Assembly: GCF_000210295.1 (NCBI RefSeq) | Contig: NC_026743.1 | Location: forward strand, 2,666,001-2,730,000 | Source: Trypanosoma brucei gambiense DAL972 | Lineage: Eukaryota > Euglenozoa > Kinetoplastea > Trypanosomatida > Trypanosomatidae | DNA length: 64,000 bases | Reading direction: 5' to 3' | Shown here: positions 1 through 7,717 of the stretch, one piece after another | Layout: each line of letters begins with the position of its first letter | Position numbering within the stretch: the stretch's first letter is position 1 | Translations under genes and position numbers: made by a program | Notes under the pieces: model-generated | Told to the model about the DNA's origin: nothing | Databases searched by the model: none | Seen by the model: the letters and a program-made list of their open reading frames with translations, nothing else

Positions 1-837
1 TCCGTGTATGCTGTGAAGCACGGGTCTGGCCAGCTCCTGGAGAATGTCGTTGTGGAGAGCGTCCTACCTCTTCTCAGTGTTGGCAGTGACAAAACATGTG
101 TGTTTGCCTCCGGTGGGGAGGACGGACTTGTACAATTATGGGATTCACGACTGAAGTACCGACCTGGCGGTGTATTTGGCGTACTCGACATGTATGGCAG
201 CGGAGGTTTGAGCAGCTCGTCGTGTGGATCTTCACATGGAAGGCGAACAGCGCATGATACGTTCAGTGAAGAAAGGCACGTTGGTGGTATGGCAGAACCT
301 GACCCCACGTACCCCACATTATGTGTGCGCTGTGGGCCACTGGTGCGCATTGTGGACTTGCGCAATCCGGCCAAGAGTGGCACTGTAGTGGACGTGTGCC
401 CTCCCCTTACCGGCCTGCCCTCTTCTACAGATACAGGACCGCTAGTGACGTGCACGAGTGAGTCCTTCTCTAAGGGGAAGCCGTCGTTCATCGCGTGCAC
501 GAGCCGTAGTGGTTACCAACATATAGCCGGAGGCCATATTGTGCAGTTCACCTGCACAAGCGGGAACTATGAGCCGTCCATGGTCTGGCGTCCGGCCTCT
601 GCGGATGCTGACGTAGTGGCCGTAGCTGTCGATGCCACACAGCAGCAGCTGTTTGCAGGAACACAAAATGGCACCGTTGTTGCGAGAACCAAGTGTACGG
701 GGACGGATGTTGCCGTCGCTGGACCGAACGTACAGACGTGGTTTGGGTCGCGACCAATGTCGGAGCCCGGTATGGTGCGGCAGAAACGTGGGAGGGCTGA
801 GGGTAATTGTGACGACGGAGATGAGCTGAGATTGTAG
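1..837 (+). CDS. WD40-repeat protein, 3' part only (5' end outside the window)
   Basis: The reading frame is open from the first base of the window and stops at 835-837, so only the C-terminal ~278 residues are present. A WD40 blade is visible near residues 36-50 (SGGEDGLVQLWDSRL, with the closing WD). Weaker blades follow, such as the one ending in VRIVDLR near residue 120 and the strand pattern LFAGTQNGTVVA near residue 218. The last ~50 residues are basic and acidic and look disordered. WD40 propellers are generally scaffolds for protein complexes; nothing here identifies the complex or compartment. A start at position 4 is not credible because that codon is GTG in the middle of a blade. 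I am confident of the WD40 class but not of any orthology. Confidence 0.8.
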   Translation, partial: SVYAVKHGSGQLLENVVVESVLPLLSVGSDKTCVFASGGEDGLVQLWDSRLKYRPGGVFGVLDMYGSGGLSSSSCGSSHGRRTAHDTFSEERHVGGMAEPDPTYPTLCVRCGPLVRIVDLRNPAKSGTVVDVCPPLTGLPSSTDTGPLVTCTSESFSKGKPSFIACTSRSGYQHIAGGHIVQFTCTSGNYEPSMVWRPASADADVVAVAVDATQQQLFAGTQNGTVVARTKCTGTDVAVAGPNVQTWFGSRPMSEPGMVRQKRGRAEGNCDDGDELRL

Positions 838-1000
838 AGATTTGGATTGTTGGTGAAAGTGTCACTCCAGTTGGGATGTCTGTTGGTTTGCTGTCACTTC
901 GCCTCTTTAATCTTCGTTGCTCTGGCGCCGACGGTGAATCGGTCGTGATTCGTAATCTCCCACTTCTCACTTGGGATTGCGTGTTTGGTGTAAAGTTATC

Positions 1001-1030
1001 TCTCCAATTCTTCTTTTTTACTGCTTACAG
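1001..1030 (+). promoter_or_regulatory. Spliced-leader acceptor (polypyrimidine tract + AG)
   Basis: A pyrimidine-rich tract at 1001-1026 is followed by CTTACAG with the AG at 1029-1030, 100 bases before the ATG at 1131. This is the expected arrangement for trans-splicing of a trypanosomatid mRNA. It also implies polyadenylation of the preceding WD40 mRNA upstream of this tract. Confidence 0.6.
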
Positions 1031-1130
1031 TTGCGACATTTTTTCCTTGTAGAACCAGCGGGTTCTTCCTGTTCGTAGATTTTCCCCTCGGGGACTTTTC
1101 TTTCTACCCGCTTGCTTCCGTTTCTTGGAG

Positions 1131-2246
1131 ATGTTGCAGGGGGAAATGGCTTGCCACAGCAAGACCAACAACGTGAGAGGCAGCGACGATTCTAGTGGCA
1201 CCAACAAGTTGGACACTAGTCGTTCCCCTGAGGTGGATTTTGGCCCACCGCCGAAGTATGACGATATATTTCAGTTTATCGCTGAGCATGCTGGGCGGCT
1301 TCCACGAAATGCTTACACAGGCACATCCCCGTACGAATACACTGGATGTGACTATGCTCTCGTTCTATACGCCATAATGCCCAGCAAATGCATTGACCTT
1401 TCCCGTCTCTGCTGGTCCACAGCACCACTTTCTTCCCAGTTGGAGGGGAACCTTGTTGCTTTTTGTGAGGGTGCTCTTGGCTTGCAGCTGAGTGACGCTC
1501 CGGTCAGTTCTCTAACGCCACACAGTTTACGTACGTCTCCGTCTTGCATTATGCACCACATGAAGGTACAGCACTGGCTCTATAACTTATCACTGAGGTT
1601 CCCCCCTGACGAAGGCTTTGATGCGGCGACAATTCGCATGAAATATCGCCATGCGCAACTTGGTGAGCCACATCTAACGGCAAAGCAGTCAATGATTCCT
1701 GCGACTGCGTCATCTTCGCCCCTTCCCACTCCTGAGATGCACCTACTGCGGCCAAATGTGTCGGGGCAGCGGAACCCTCCTTATGCACACTGCCAGTCTT
1801 TATGGGAGTCGCCGTTACTCGAGGTTGAGGGTTTCGCGTCCACCCGTGGGGAGGTAGCGGCGCTGGCAGCTTCTTGTGTAGAAGATATTAAGTCTCAGGA
1901 GAGACCACCAAAAGGTTATGAAAGGCGCTGGAGGTCAGGCGTTCCGGATGCCGGAGGCCCCGTAGGTGCGGGAGGCAGAGCGAGAAACGTACGGCAAGAA
2001 CACGGGAAGGTCACTTCTATGACCGTTAACTCTGTGACATCTGGCGCTGCGAAAGGTGCACCACCCAATAACTTGGCGGAGCAGTGGTGCGAGTCGGAGT
2101 CACGCCGGTTACATCTGAAGGATACTCTGCTGTGCGCTCGACGTGAGGCCCACAGCACGCTTTTTGGCGACGGGGTGATCAATTTTGATAGTGTTCTTTC
2201 AATATTACAGGGAGGAATTCCTGCGTTTTCGAACGCGGCGCAGTGA
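1131..2246 (+). CDS. Protein with a possible EB1-like calponin-homology domain
   Basis: A 371-residue protein. I start at the ATG at 1131; the open frame extends two codons further only through TTG. Residues ~41-156 resemble the calponin-homology fold of EB1 family plus-end microtubule proteins: a first helix pattern YDDIFQFI, then DYALVLYAIMPSKCIDL, which lines up with the EB1 pattern Y-x-x-x-M-D-x-x-F-P-G-x-I-x-L, then a long helix, then a final helix with MKVQHWLYNL, similar to the EB1 'F-x-Q-W-F' helix. The remainder (~160-371) is low-complexity and Ser/Gly/Pro-rich with a short coiled C-terminal stretch. The EB1-like end-binding dimer domain is not obvious. The fold assignment is by eye and could be wrong; the alternative is a kinetoplastid-specific protein. 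Confidence 0.75.
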   Translation: MLQGEMACHSKTNNVRGSDDSSGTNKLDTSRSPEVDFGPPPKYDDIFQFIAEHAGRLPRNAYTGTSPYEYTGCDYALVLYAIMPSKCIDLSRLCWSTAPLSSQLEGNLVAFCEGALGLQLSDAPVSSLTPHSLRTSPSCIMHHMKVQHWLYNLSLRFPPDEGFDAATIRMKYRHAQLGEPHLTAKQSMIPATASSSPLPTPEMHLLRPNVSGQRNPPYAHCQSLWESPLLEVEGFASTRGEVAALAASCVEDIKSQERPPKGYERRWRSGVPDAGGPVGAGGRARNVRQEHGKVTSMTVNSVTSGAAKGAPPNNLAEQWCESESRRLHLKDTLLCARREAHSTLFGDGVINFDSVLSILQGGIPAFSNAAQ

Positions 2247-2564
2247 CTCCATTCGGTAATAATGAGCAATGCTTCGCCGGATTATTAGAAAGGGGGCGCG
2301 GGTTTTGTTTTCGGAACGTACCTGTGTTCTCGCCAAGTCACATACTGCATGGGTTACGCACACAAATCTATTCTTTACCCTATCAGGAACCAGATACCCC
2401 TTTGTATTTGGTCATTGTCACGGAACATGCACTACGTGCTTGTGGGCACCGGAATCACCCTCGATGATACCTTGCTTGCATGCAAGCAATATACCTATAC
2501 TCCATTTTTGCCGTTAATATTACCACGAATTTCTAATTAACAGTTTAACTGTAGTAAATGGAAT
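2247..2564 (+). other. Intergenic region, no gene seen
   Basis: About 320 bases between two + strand genes. Short open frames here have no support. A modest pyrimidine stretch and several AGs near 2500-2545 could hold the trans-splice acceptor for the gene at 2565. Confidence 0.5.
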
Positions 2565-4745
2565 ATGCGAGGCCGATTCTTGTCATCGACTTTTCGGCTG
2601 GGATTATATCGAACGAAGCAGCATGTGCGTGCCGGTTCGAAGGGTCAAGAGGATCAGTTCTCCTCTCGCGCATCACATATCATAAGCAGACGCGTTCGTG
2701 CTGTGGACTGGCTTTATATGGATCCTGTTGAAAAGTGGACAATACTCGTCGACCTTGGAAGGAGGGCTCCGACGTTGCTTGAGGACGCCCTCTCTGGAGC
2801 CCCTCCAGGAGGGGAGCAAGGTGTCAAGGCAGAGATGAATCTATTAGGAAGGTTGCTGTGTTATTGCCCTTGTGTTTCCAGGAATGGAAAGCGTGCGGCT
2901 GCAGCTGTGAGTGAGGAGCACCTTTGTGGTGTGTCTTCGCAGAAGCACAGAGGTTTGATTGATGGGCTACCTTACTGCGTCCGCCTGCAACTGTGTTTGT
3001 CGTTTCTTATGTGGGTACGATCACTCCGAGACGTACAGAACACACTTGCACACCTACGAATGCCATTTGCCACCACGCGTCGCTTTAAACGTGGAGTTGT
3101 TGCCGATGTTTTCCCAACTTGTCTATCGGAGATGTGCGTTGATCCCTTTACTACTGTAAGTCTGATGATGGACGAGTCCCTCAACAGCACCGCCGAGCAG
3201 GTGCCCGCCCCTCATGCGTGGCGACCTGACGGTTACTACGAGGACGAGGAGGAACGGAGAGCTTGGAGCTTCGCATCGAGATTAGGAAAGAGGAGGTCCT
3301 CCTGTATTCCTAGCGGTGGTGGTACGGCCGACAGTGGTGTTGCTAGTGGTCAGTCACGTCGCCGGCGTTCGTGTGTGGGTCTCACCGGTCGGGATATGGT
3401 AATGCTTCGCGAAATACAGGGAATGCGTCCAGTTCCCAGTGATGATGATGTGCTGGCAGGCCGATCGGGTCTACATGTTGGCCGGCTGCGGTTGCAGGCC
3501 CCTCCTACAAACCTGGGACAGTCGTACACAAATGGCCTGTCGGCTTCATCATATGCGCTAAGCGACGCTCAGCGAGGTGCACTCCCTTCCCCGCTTGCGG
3601 TTGACAATGAGGAGGATGAGGTTTACCATCATAACATTCATCGTGGTGAGGGATGTCCACTAGACGAAAGTGGTCAGTTGGAGTGCACGCCTATTCACAT
3701 ACCCGTTTCGCTTGCTGCGGACAGAGTCGTCGTCACGCGTCACTGTGCTATGGCACACGCTGCTATATTGACATCACTTTTTGTCGAGGGACGAACCGTA
3801 CAGTTTACCACAAACCATCCACTACTGCTAGATTACGTGTCTTTCCTTTTTGCTGAGCTTGTTGAGGCTGGGTGGGTAAGTGCGGCGATATGTGAGGAAA
3901 GCCTGCGTCCATATGTGCCTTTGTGGGCGGTAGCGGAGAGCGTGCTGGTATTGGTCCCACCGAAGGATACCGAGGTATGTCGTACCCATGACGTCCGGGG
4001 CATGGCGGACATGATCGTTCAGTGCGCCCCATGCTCCGTTCTTACCGAGGATGTAGCACAAATCTCTGGGAGCCGCTTTTACCGAGATTTGAGAGAAGAG
4101 GTACAGAGGCTACAAGCCACTTTAATTTCTCGAGGAAATGATGCGAGTTGGCGGGTGTCGTGGGTTCCGGTTTCGAAATCAACATCACTTTATGCAACTC
4201 CTCAGAAAGTCGATTGCGGTGATGCGGGGGAGTTCCAGACTTCAGTGAACGAGGTACTCCGCCACTGTCACACAGTCACGTTTCTTTACACACCGCGCAA
4301 CTGTAGGTTTACCCCTCGTGAGATGGAGGGCTGGTGGTGGAACGGCCTCCCCAGAAGCGTGCTTGTGGTGGGTGTGAACAGTCACCCCTTGGACATTGTT
4401 TACTTCTTTCCACAGGCACCATTTTTACATAAGAAGGTTGGTAACGCGTTCCGGTACCGTGCCGTACGGCGTGTGCTTTTAAGAAAGAACGTACACGGCG
4501 GGAGGGAGGGCATTGTGCGCAACTGGCTATACCGCAGTCTTTGGTGTCGTGGGTTGGCACGCACGGGCCTTCAAGGACAATTGGCCGTGAAGGACAAGAT
4601 GCGTGTATTGCCCGGCGGGGATGTTACCAAGGGTGGTGAGCATGCTGTAGACGCTCTGAAGTGGGAGCGTACGGTTGATTACCTAGCCAACCCTGGAAAG
4701 ATGACGTGGATGGCTCTCGTGGCTGCGAAGCTGCTTCATATTTAA
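2565..4745 (+). CDS. Unknown protein, predicted mitochondrial N terminus
   Basis: A 726-residue protein starting at ATG 2565. The first ~28 residues (MRGRFLSSTFRLGLYRTKQH and following) are rich in Arg, Ser and hydrophobics with no acidic residue, which fits a mitochondrial targeting peptide. The middle (~220-350) is Arg/Ser-rich and probably disordered. The C-terminal third (~390-726) looks folded, with alternating hydrophobic segments and a conserved-looking block around YVPLWAVAESVLVLVPPKD. I see no nucleotide-binding motif, PPR repeats or membrane segment. Many kinetoplastid mitochondrial ribosome or RNA-editing accessory proteins have this appearance, but that is only an analogy. The function is unknown. 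Confidence 0.85.
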   Translation: MRGRFLSSTFRLGLYRTKQHVRAGSKGQEDQFSSRASHIISRRVRAVDWLYMDPVEKWTILVDLGRRAPTLLEDALSGAPPGGEQGVKAEMNLLGRLLCYCPCVSRNGKRAAAAVSEEHLCGVSSQKHRGLIDGLPYCVRLQLCLSFLMWVRSLRDVQNTLAHLRMPFATTRRFKRGVVADVFPTCLSEMCVDPFTTVSLMMDESLNSTAEQVPAPHAWRPDGYYEDEEERRAWSFASRLGKRRSSCIPSGGGTADSGVASGQSRRRRSCVGLTGRDMVMLREIQGMRPVPSDDDVLAGRSGLHVGRLRLQAPPTNLGQSYTNGLSASSYALSDAQRGALPSPLAVDNEEDEVYHHNIHRGEGCPLDESGQLECTPIHIPVSLAADRVVVTRHCAMAHAAILTSLFVEGRTVQFTTNHPLLLDYVSFLFAELVEAGWVSAAICEESLRPYVPLWAVAESVLVLVPPKDTEVCRTHDVRGMADMIVQCAPCSVLTEDVAQISGSRFYRDLREEVQRLQATLISRGNDASWRVSWVPVSKSTSLYATPQKVDCGDAGEFQTSVNEVLRHCHTVTFLYTPRNCRFTPREMEGWWWNGLPRSVLVVGVNSHPLDIVYFFPQAPFLHKKVGNAFRYRAVRRVLLRKNVHGGREGIVRNWLYRSLWCRGLARTGLQGQLAVKDKMRVLPGGDVTKGGEHAVDALKWERTVDYLANPGKMTWMALVAAKLLHI

Positions 4746-5482
4746 CGCTACATGTGCTTTGCCAAAGGAAGGGAGGGAGTAACTGCTCTCAGACCTCCAT
4801 TTTCCCCTTGTTCTTTTTTTTTTTCGTGTGTACGTTATCTGTGGTCCTTGGAGTCTAGTACTATTCCATATTGTGTCTGTGTAAGTGTGTAGTGGGGTAT
4901 CGTACACGTTTTATTCTATATATCGCCCTTCATAACATTTTTAGGCACTTATTGTATATATTGCATTGTGTTTGTACGGTGCCGCTTTCTGCATTTCACT
5001 TACTGGCAGTTACACTGGCCAGCTTTGCGCTGAAGGCACCCCGACTCACCAGACATTCAATCCACAAGTCTCCGTCGGGCCTGCCAATTCTGCGGTACCT
5101 TCTGAACCTCTGCTGTGTTAACTTAAGCGTGGTGGTGGTCAAATCTACTTATCCCTTTACATCGGTTGGGCAAACATCGCGTCCACAGAAAGAATGAAAG
5201 TTTCTACTGGTAAGTGTGGTGTCATCAGCAGGGCCCTGCTCAGTGGAAGCGGTGTAAGGTCCCCACCGAAAGGAAGCTCGTAGATGTGCATGGAGACCCC
5301 TGGCGGCACCGAGAAAAAAAATGTACTTTCTATGCCGAGCGCGTGCTTTGCAGAGCGTCCGTTTTTTAAAGATTTGAACACGGCAGGCACCGCTTCAACT
5401 CTATCAAGTTAACGTGGAGTAGGTATTCTTTCGGCAACCGTACGCTTCAGCGTGTCCCCTTTAAGAACAGACTGCATATACG
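4746..5482 (+). other. Intergenic region before the snoRNA cluster
   Basis: About 740 bases without a supported gene. It begins with the 3' UTR of the preceding mRNA and holds a T-run at ~4806-4824. The only longer open frame (4871-5197) starts at a TTG and reads as low-complexity hydrophobic sequence, so I do not call it. Confidence 0.5.
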
Positions 5483-5545
5483 GCGTTGTCGGTTGGGCCA
5501 GTGGCAAATTTTATCCCTGCAGCCCTATCTCGCAACTCCTAGAAC
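5483..5545 (+). ncRNA. H/ACA-like snoRNA A, copy 1 (AGA box)
   Basis: Candidate single-hairpin H/ACA RNA of the trypanosomatid type. The basal stem is GTTG (5485-5488) with CAAC (5533-5536). The upper stem includes GGC (5496-5498) with GCC (5522-5524) and CAGTG with CCCTG. This leaves an internal loop (about 5489-5495 and 5525-5532) suited to be the pseudouridylation pocket. The AGA box is at 5541-5543, five bases after the basal stem. I did not identify the target. The differences in copies 2 and 3 mostly respect the stems. Confidence 0.6.
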
Positions 5546-5579
5546 CCCTATTTGTTACATTGCATTAAATATGTAGCCT

Positions 5580-5644
5580 TAATATGACGAGTGAGGAGCG
5601 CTATATCTTCTCCACCAAGTGCAGAATTAACCGTCTGAGTACTT
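5580..5644 (+). ncRNA. Candidate C/D snoRNA (copy 1)
   Basis: A C-box-like ATGACGA at 5584-5590 and a D box CTGA at 5635-5638, separated by 44 bases, fit a C/D snoRNA. The bases before the D box (about 5615-5634) would be the guide; I could not place its target. The terminal stem is weak and the C box is a variant, so this is less certain than the U18-like RNA. Alternatively, TAACCG at 5628-5633 pairs with CGGTTA just downstream around the palindrome TCACTTCGAAGTGA and is followed by ACA, which could be a different hairpin RNA. Confidence 0.4.
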
Positions 5645-5749
5645 TATCACTTCGAAGTGAAGCGCAACCTGATTTACCGGTTACATGCTGTTTCCTCCCT
5701 TTGTTTCCACTTAAGCCTCCTCTCTCGTATACCCGGAAGTTTGTTACGT

Positions 5750-5823
5750 AGCCGTTGCTCAGGGAGTTCTGTACGCCGCTGAGTGGTATTGCTCGCTTAG
5801 TGGAGCGATTTACTCCCCAGATT
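5750..5823 (+). ncRNA. H/ACA-like snoRNA B, copy 1 (AGA box)
   Basis: Basal stem GGGAGT (5762-5767) pairs perfectly with ACTCCC (5812-5817), and the AGA box is at 5819-5821. An upper stem can form from CTGAG (5779-5783) with CTTAG (5796-5800), or from CGCT with AGCG. The unpaired bases between the stems would form the pseudouridylation pocket. This matches the one-hairpin plus AGA-box architecture of trypanosomatid H/ACA RNAs. Target not identified. Confidence 0.55.
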
Positions 5824-5835
5824 TGTTATGTGAGG

Positions 5836-5918
5836 AGTGATCGCTGATGAAGTTGATATGGTCCGTGTTTCAGATCGTTGAATTGACGCACAATAGCATA
5901 TCTTCTGAGTTCTGCACT
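5836..5918 (+). ncRNA. C/D snoRNA with U18-type guide (copy 1)
   Basis: C box TGATGA is at 5845-5850, a D' box CAGA at 5871-5874 and the D box CTGA at 5905-5908. The 12 bases before D' (5859-5870, TGGTCCGTGTTT) are complementary to the conserved LSU rRNA segment AAACACGGACCA. This is the element targeted by U18 snoRNA in yeast and vertebrates. By the 'fifth base from the box' rule the modified nucleotide would be the A in the fifth position of AAACA. A second guide upstream of the D box has no target I recognise. Short inverted repeats flank the boxes (AGTG near 5837, CACT near 5915). Confidence 0.8.
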
Positions 5919-5961
5919 GCCCCCCCCCCTGTACTATCGCTGTTTTGAATGCTGTTGTCAG

Positions 5962-6024
5962 GTGTTGTTAGTTGGGCCAGTGGCAATTTTTATTCATTCG
6001 GCCCTCTCCCACAACTCCTAGAAC
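5962..6024 (+). ncRNA. H/ACA-like snoRNA A', copy 2 with altered pocket
   Basis: Same position in the repeat as RNA A, with basal stem GTTGT (5964-5968) with ACAAC, upper stem GGGCC with GGCCC, and AGA box at 6020-6022. Relative to copies 1 and 3 the basal stem changes a U-G pair to U-A. The bases on both sides of the pocket differ (TAGTTG and TCTCCC instead of CGGTTG and CTATCTC). This suggests a paralogue with a different guide sequence rather than a decayed copy. Confidence 0.55.
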
Positions 6025-6058
6025 CCCTATTTGTTACATTGCATTAAATATGTAGCCT

Positions 6059-6123
6059 TAATATGACGAGTGAGGAGCGCTATATCTTCTCCACCAAGTG
6101 CAGAATTAACCGTCTGAGTACTT
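6059..6123 (+). ncRNA. Candidate C/D snoRNA (copy 2)
   Basis: Identical copy of the candidate at 5580-5644: C-box-like ATGACGA at 6063-6069 and D box CTGA at 6114-6117. The same caution about the variant C box and weak terminal stem applies. Confidence 0.4.
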
Positions 6124-6228
6124 TATCACTTCGAAGTGAAGCGCAACCTGATTTACCGGTTACATGCTGTTTCCTCCCTTTGTTTCCACTTAAGCCTCCT
6201 CTCTCGTATACCCGGAAGTTTGTTACGT

Positions 6229-6302
6229 AGCCGTTGCTCAGGGAGTTCTGTACGCCGCTGAGTGGTATTGCTCGCTTAGTGGAGCGATTTACTCCCCAGA
6301 TT
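6229..6302 (+). ncRNA. H/ACA-like snoRNA B, copy 2 (AGA box)
   Basis: Identical to copy 1: GGGAGT at 6241-6246 pairs with ACTCCC at 6291-6296, and the AGA box is at 6298-6300. Confidence 0.55.
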
Positions 6303-6314
6303 TGTTATGTGAGG

Positions 6315-6397
6315 AGTGATCGCTGATGAAGTTGATATGGTCCGTGTTTCAGATCGTTGAATTGACGCACAATAGCATATCTTCTGAGTTCTGCACT
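6315..6397 (+). ncRNA. C/D snoRNA with U18-type guide (copy 2)
   Basis: C box TGATGA at 6324-6329, LSU rRNA guide TGGTCCGTGTTT at 6338-6349, D' box CAGA at 6350-6353 and D box CTGA at 6384-6387. The boxes and guide are identical to those of copy 1. Confidence 0.8.
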
Positions 6398-6437
6398 GCC
6401 CCCCCTGTACTATCGCTGTTTTGAATGCTGTTGTCAG

Positions 6438-6500
6438 GTGTTGTCGGTTGGGCCAGTGGCAACTTTTATCACTGCAGCCCTATCTCGCAACCCCTAGAGC
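6438..6500 (+). ncRNA. H/ACA-like snoRNA A, copy 3 (AGA box)
   Basis: Third copy of RNA A, at the end of the cluster. Basal GTTG is at 6440-6443 and the AGA box at 6496-6498. The apical stem CAGTG/CACTG pairs fully here, better than in copy 1. Its pocket bases match copy 1 (CGGTTG and CTATCTC). Repeat similarity ends just after the AGA box, which supports the 3' end chosen for this RNA. Confidence 0.6.
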
Positions 6501-6719
6501 CTGTAGTCGTTAGGGTTGTTGTGACGGTGTTTTAACTTTGTGGATGTGTGATTCTTCATGTGGTGGCGGTCGTAGTTGACTTTTTGGTCTTGCCTTGAGC
6601 TATTGATATCGAGCGCCCTGTTATAGTCTTTGACCGGCACAGTTTACTTAAATTTCTTTTGTTTAATATGAATGCTAAGTAGGGAATAGCGAGTCTGCGC
6701 CCTTTGGCCCTTCTCGGAC

Positions 6720-7717
6720 ATGTCATTGTTTGATGATGATGATGTGGGGTCTTCAGTTTCGTCCACTGAGGGCGATCTTAACGAGACTGTTGTACCCATG
6801 AGCACAGTAAGGACGGGCGGGGTTTGTGTGAAGACTGAAGCTAAGACTAATGGACCTCGCACAGGACTTGAGGATGTGCACCGGTTTACGCTTAGCGTTG
6901 AGGAAACGCAGCGGGCAGAGGAGCGGAGGCGTGTAGAGGCGAGTAAAAGACTTTTACTATCAACTGACGGTGGCTTAATTCCGAATTCGTGCGGCGGTCC
7001 TTCATCTCAGGAGCGGAGTCGGTTCGGGTCCTCTATAGCGGAGGCTCTTCGTCTTCGTAGAGAACACGGGAGAGGGTGCTACTACAACGCATTCTGAGGC
7101 AGCGGCGAGAAGAGGAGGGCAATGAAGACTTGGCGGAGAAGGATATGGAGGTTGGTGTGTTTATCACTCCGCAGTACCTTAGTGCTCTCAAGCGTCAGAG
7201 AAGTACGCGAGCGGCATCCCCCGGAGGTCTTGCAAAGCAGGCAGAAAACATGGAGGATATGGACCCACTAGAGTTGTATGTGCAAGAGTTGGAGGAAAGA
7301 CGTCGGGTGGTGGGAAAAAAAGATCATGACTCGTCTGATGTTGGCACCAACAGGAACGATGGGGGTAGGGACCAAGATATGGGGCTGAGAGTGCACTCGG
7401 CACAGGTTGTTTCAGGAAATAAGCAACCGGAACATGTGGAACGAAGTGGTGTGACGGGCATTCCTTGCGGCCACGATGTTGTCTATTCTGTGAAAGCAAG
7501 TAGTTGCGCGTGGGTCCCCACTGGTACTAACGGCGCTGTAATTGGTGTTTCCGGCGCGGCCGCACCAGCATCTCCGAGTCCGACGGAGAACTCCGCGACC
7601 CCCCAGGAGGCGCTGCAGGAGGTTAGATGGAGACGGCAAAAGCCGCGTGCGGACCGTTCGTTTATAGAGTCCGCAGCCACACGGTTTAACAGACGATCTA
7701 TGGACCGTTTTGTGTAA
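6720..7717 (+). CDS. NSRP1/CCDC55-like coiled-coil protein, split by a -1 frameshift
   Basis: Two overlapping frames together look like one gene. Frame 1 runs from ATG 6720 to a stop at 7095-7097 (125 residues: acidic N terminus MSLFDDDD, then charged helix). Frame 2 is open from 7061 to 7717, but its first ATG is only at 7145. The end of frame 1 (IAEALRLRREHGRG) continues naturally into frame 2 (VLLQRILRQRREEEG, then EVGVFITPQYLSALKRQ). The joined pattern resembles the NSRP1 (DUF2040) domain of nuclear speckle splicing regulators, which has a charged helix followed by an 'E-x-F-V-T-x-A-Y-x-x-K-L' signature. The switch must lie in 7061-7094, which contains the G-run GGG at 7074-7076, so an indel there (assembly error or true mutation) is the simplest explanation. 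The C-terminal ~100 residues look disordered. Homology is moderate confidence. Confidence 0.65.

Larger units (their letters stand above)
5485..6500 (+). repeat. Tandem repeat of a snoRNA gene cluster (units of ~479 and ~476 bp plus a partial third)
   Basis: Unit 1 spans about 5485-5963, unit 2 about 5964-6439, and a third partial unit 6440-6500 contains only the first RNA. From about 5538 to 5920 and 6017 to 6397 the two units are nearly identical. Their length differs through a poly(C) run (10 C near 5920 versus 7 C near 6399). The first ~55 bases of each unit are the variable part. Tandem clusters mixing C/D and H/ACA snoRNAs within protein-coding transcription units are the standard trypanosomatid arrangement. 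Confidence 0.85.

Noticed and set aside
5595..5612. Resemblance of CTATATCTTCTCC in the repeat to the 5' end of U2 snRNA
   Set aside because: Only about ten bases match and the rest of U2 is absent, so it is coincidence within the snoRNA candidate.
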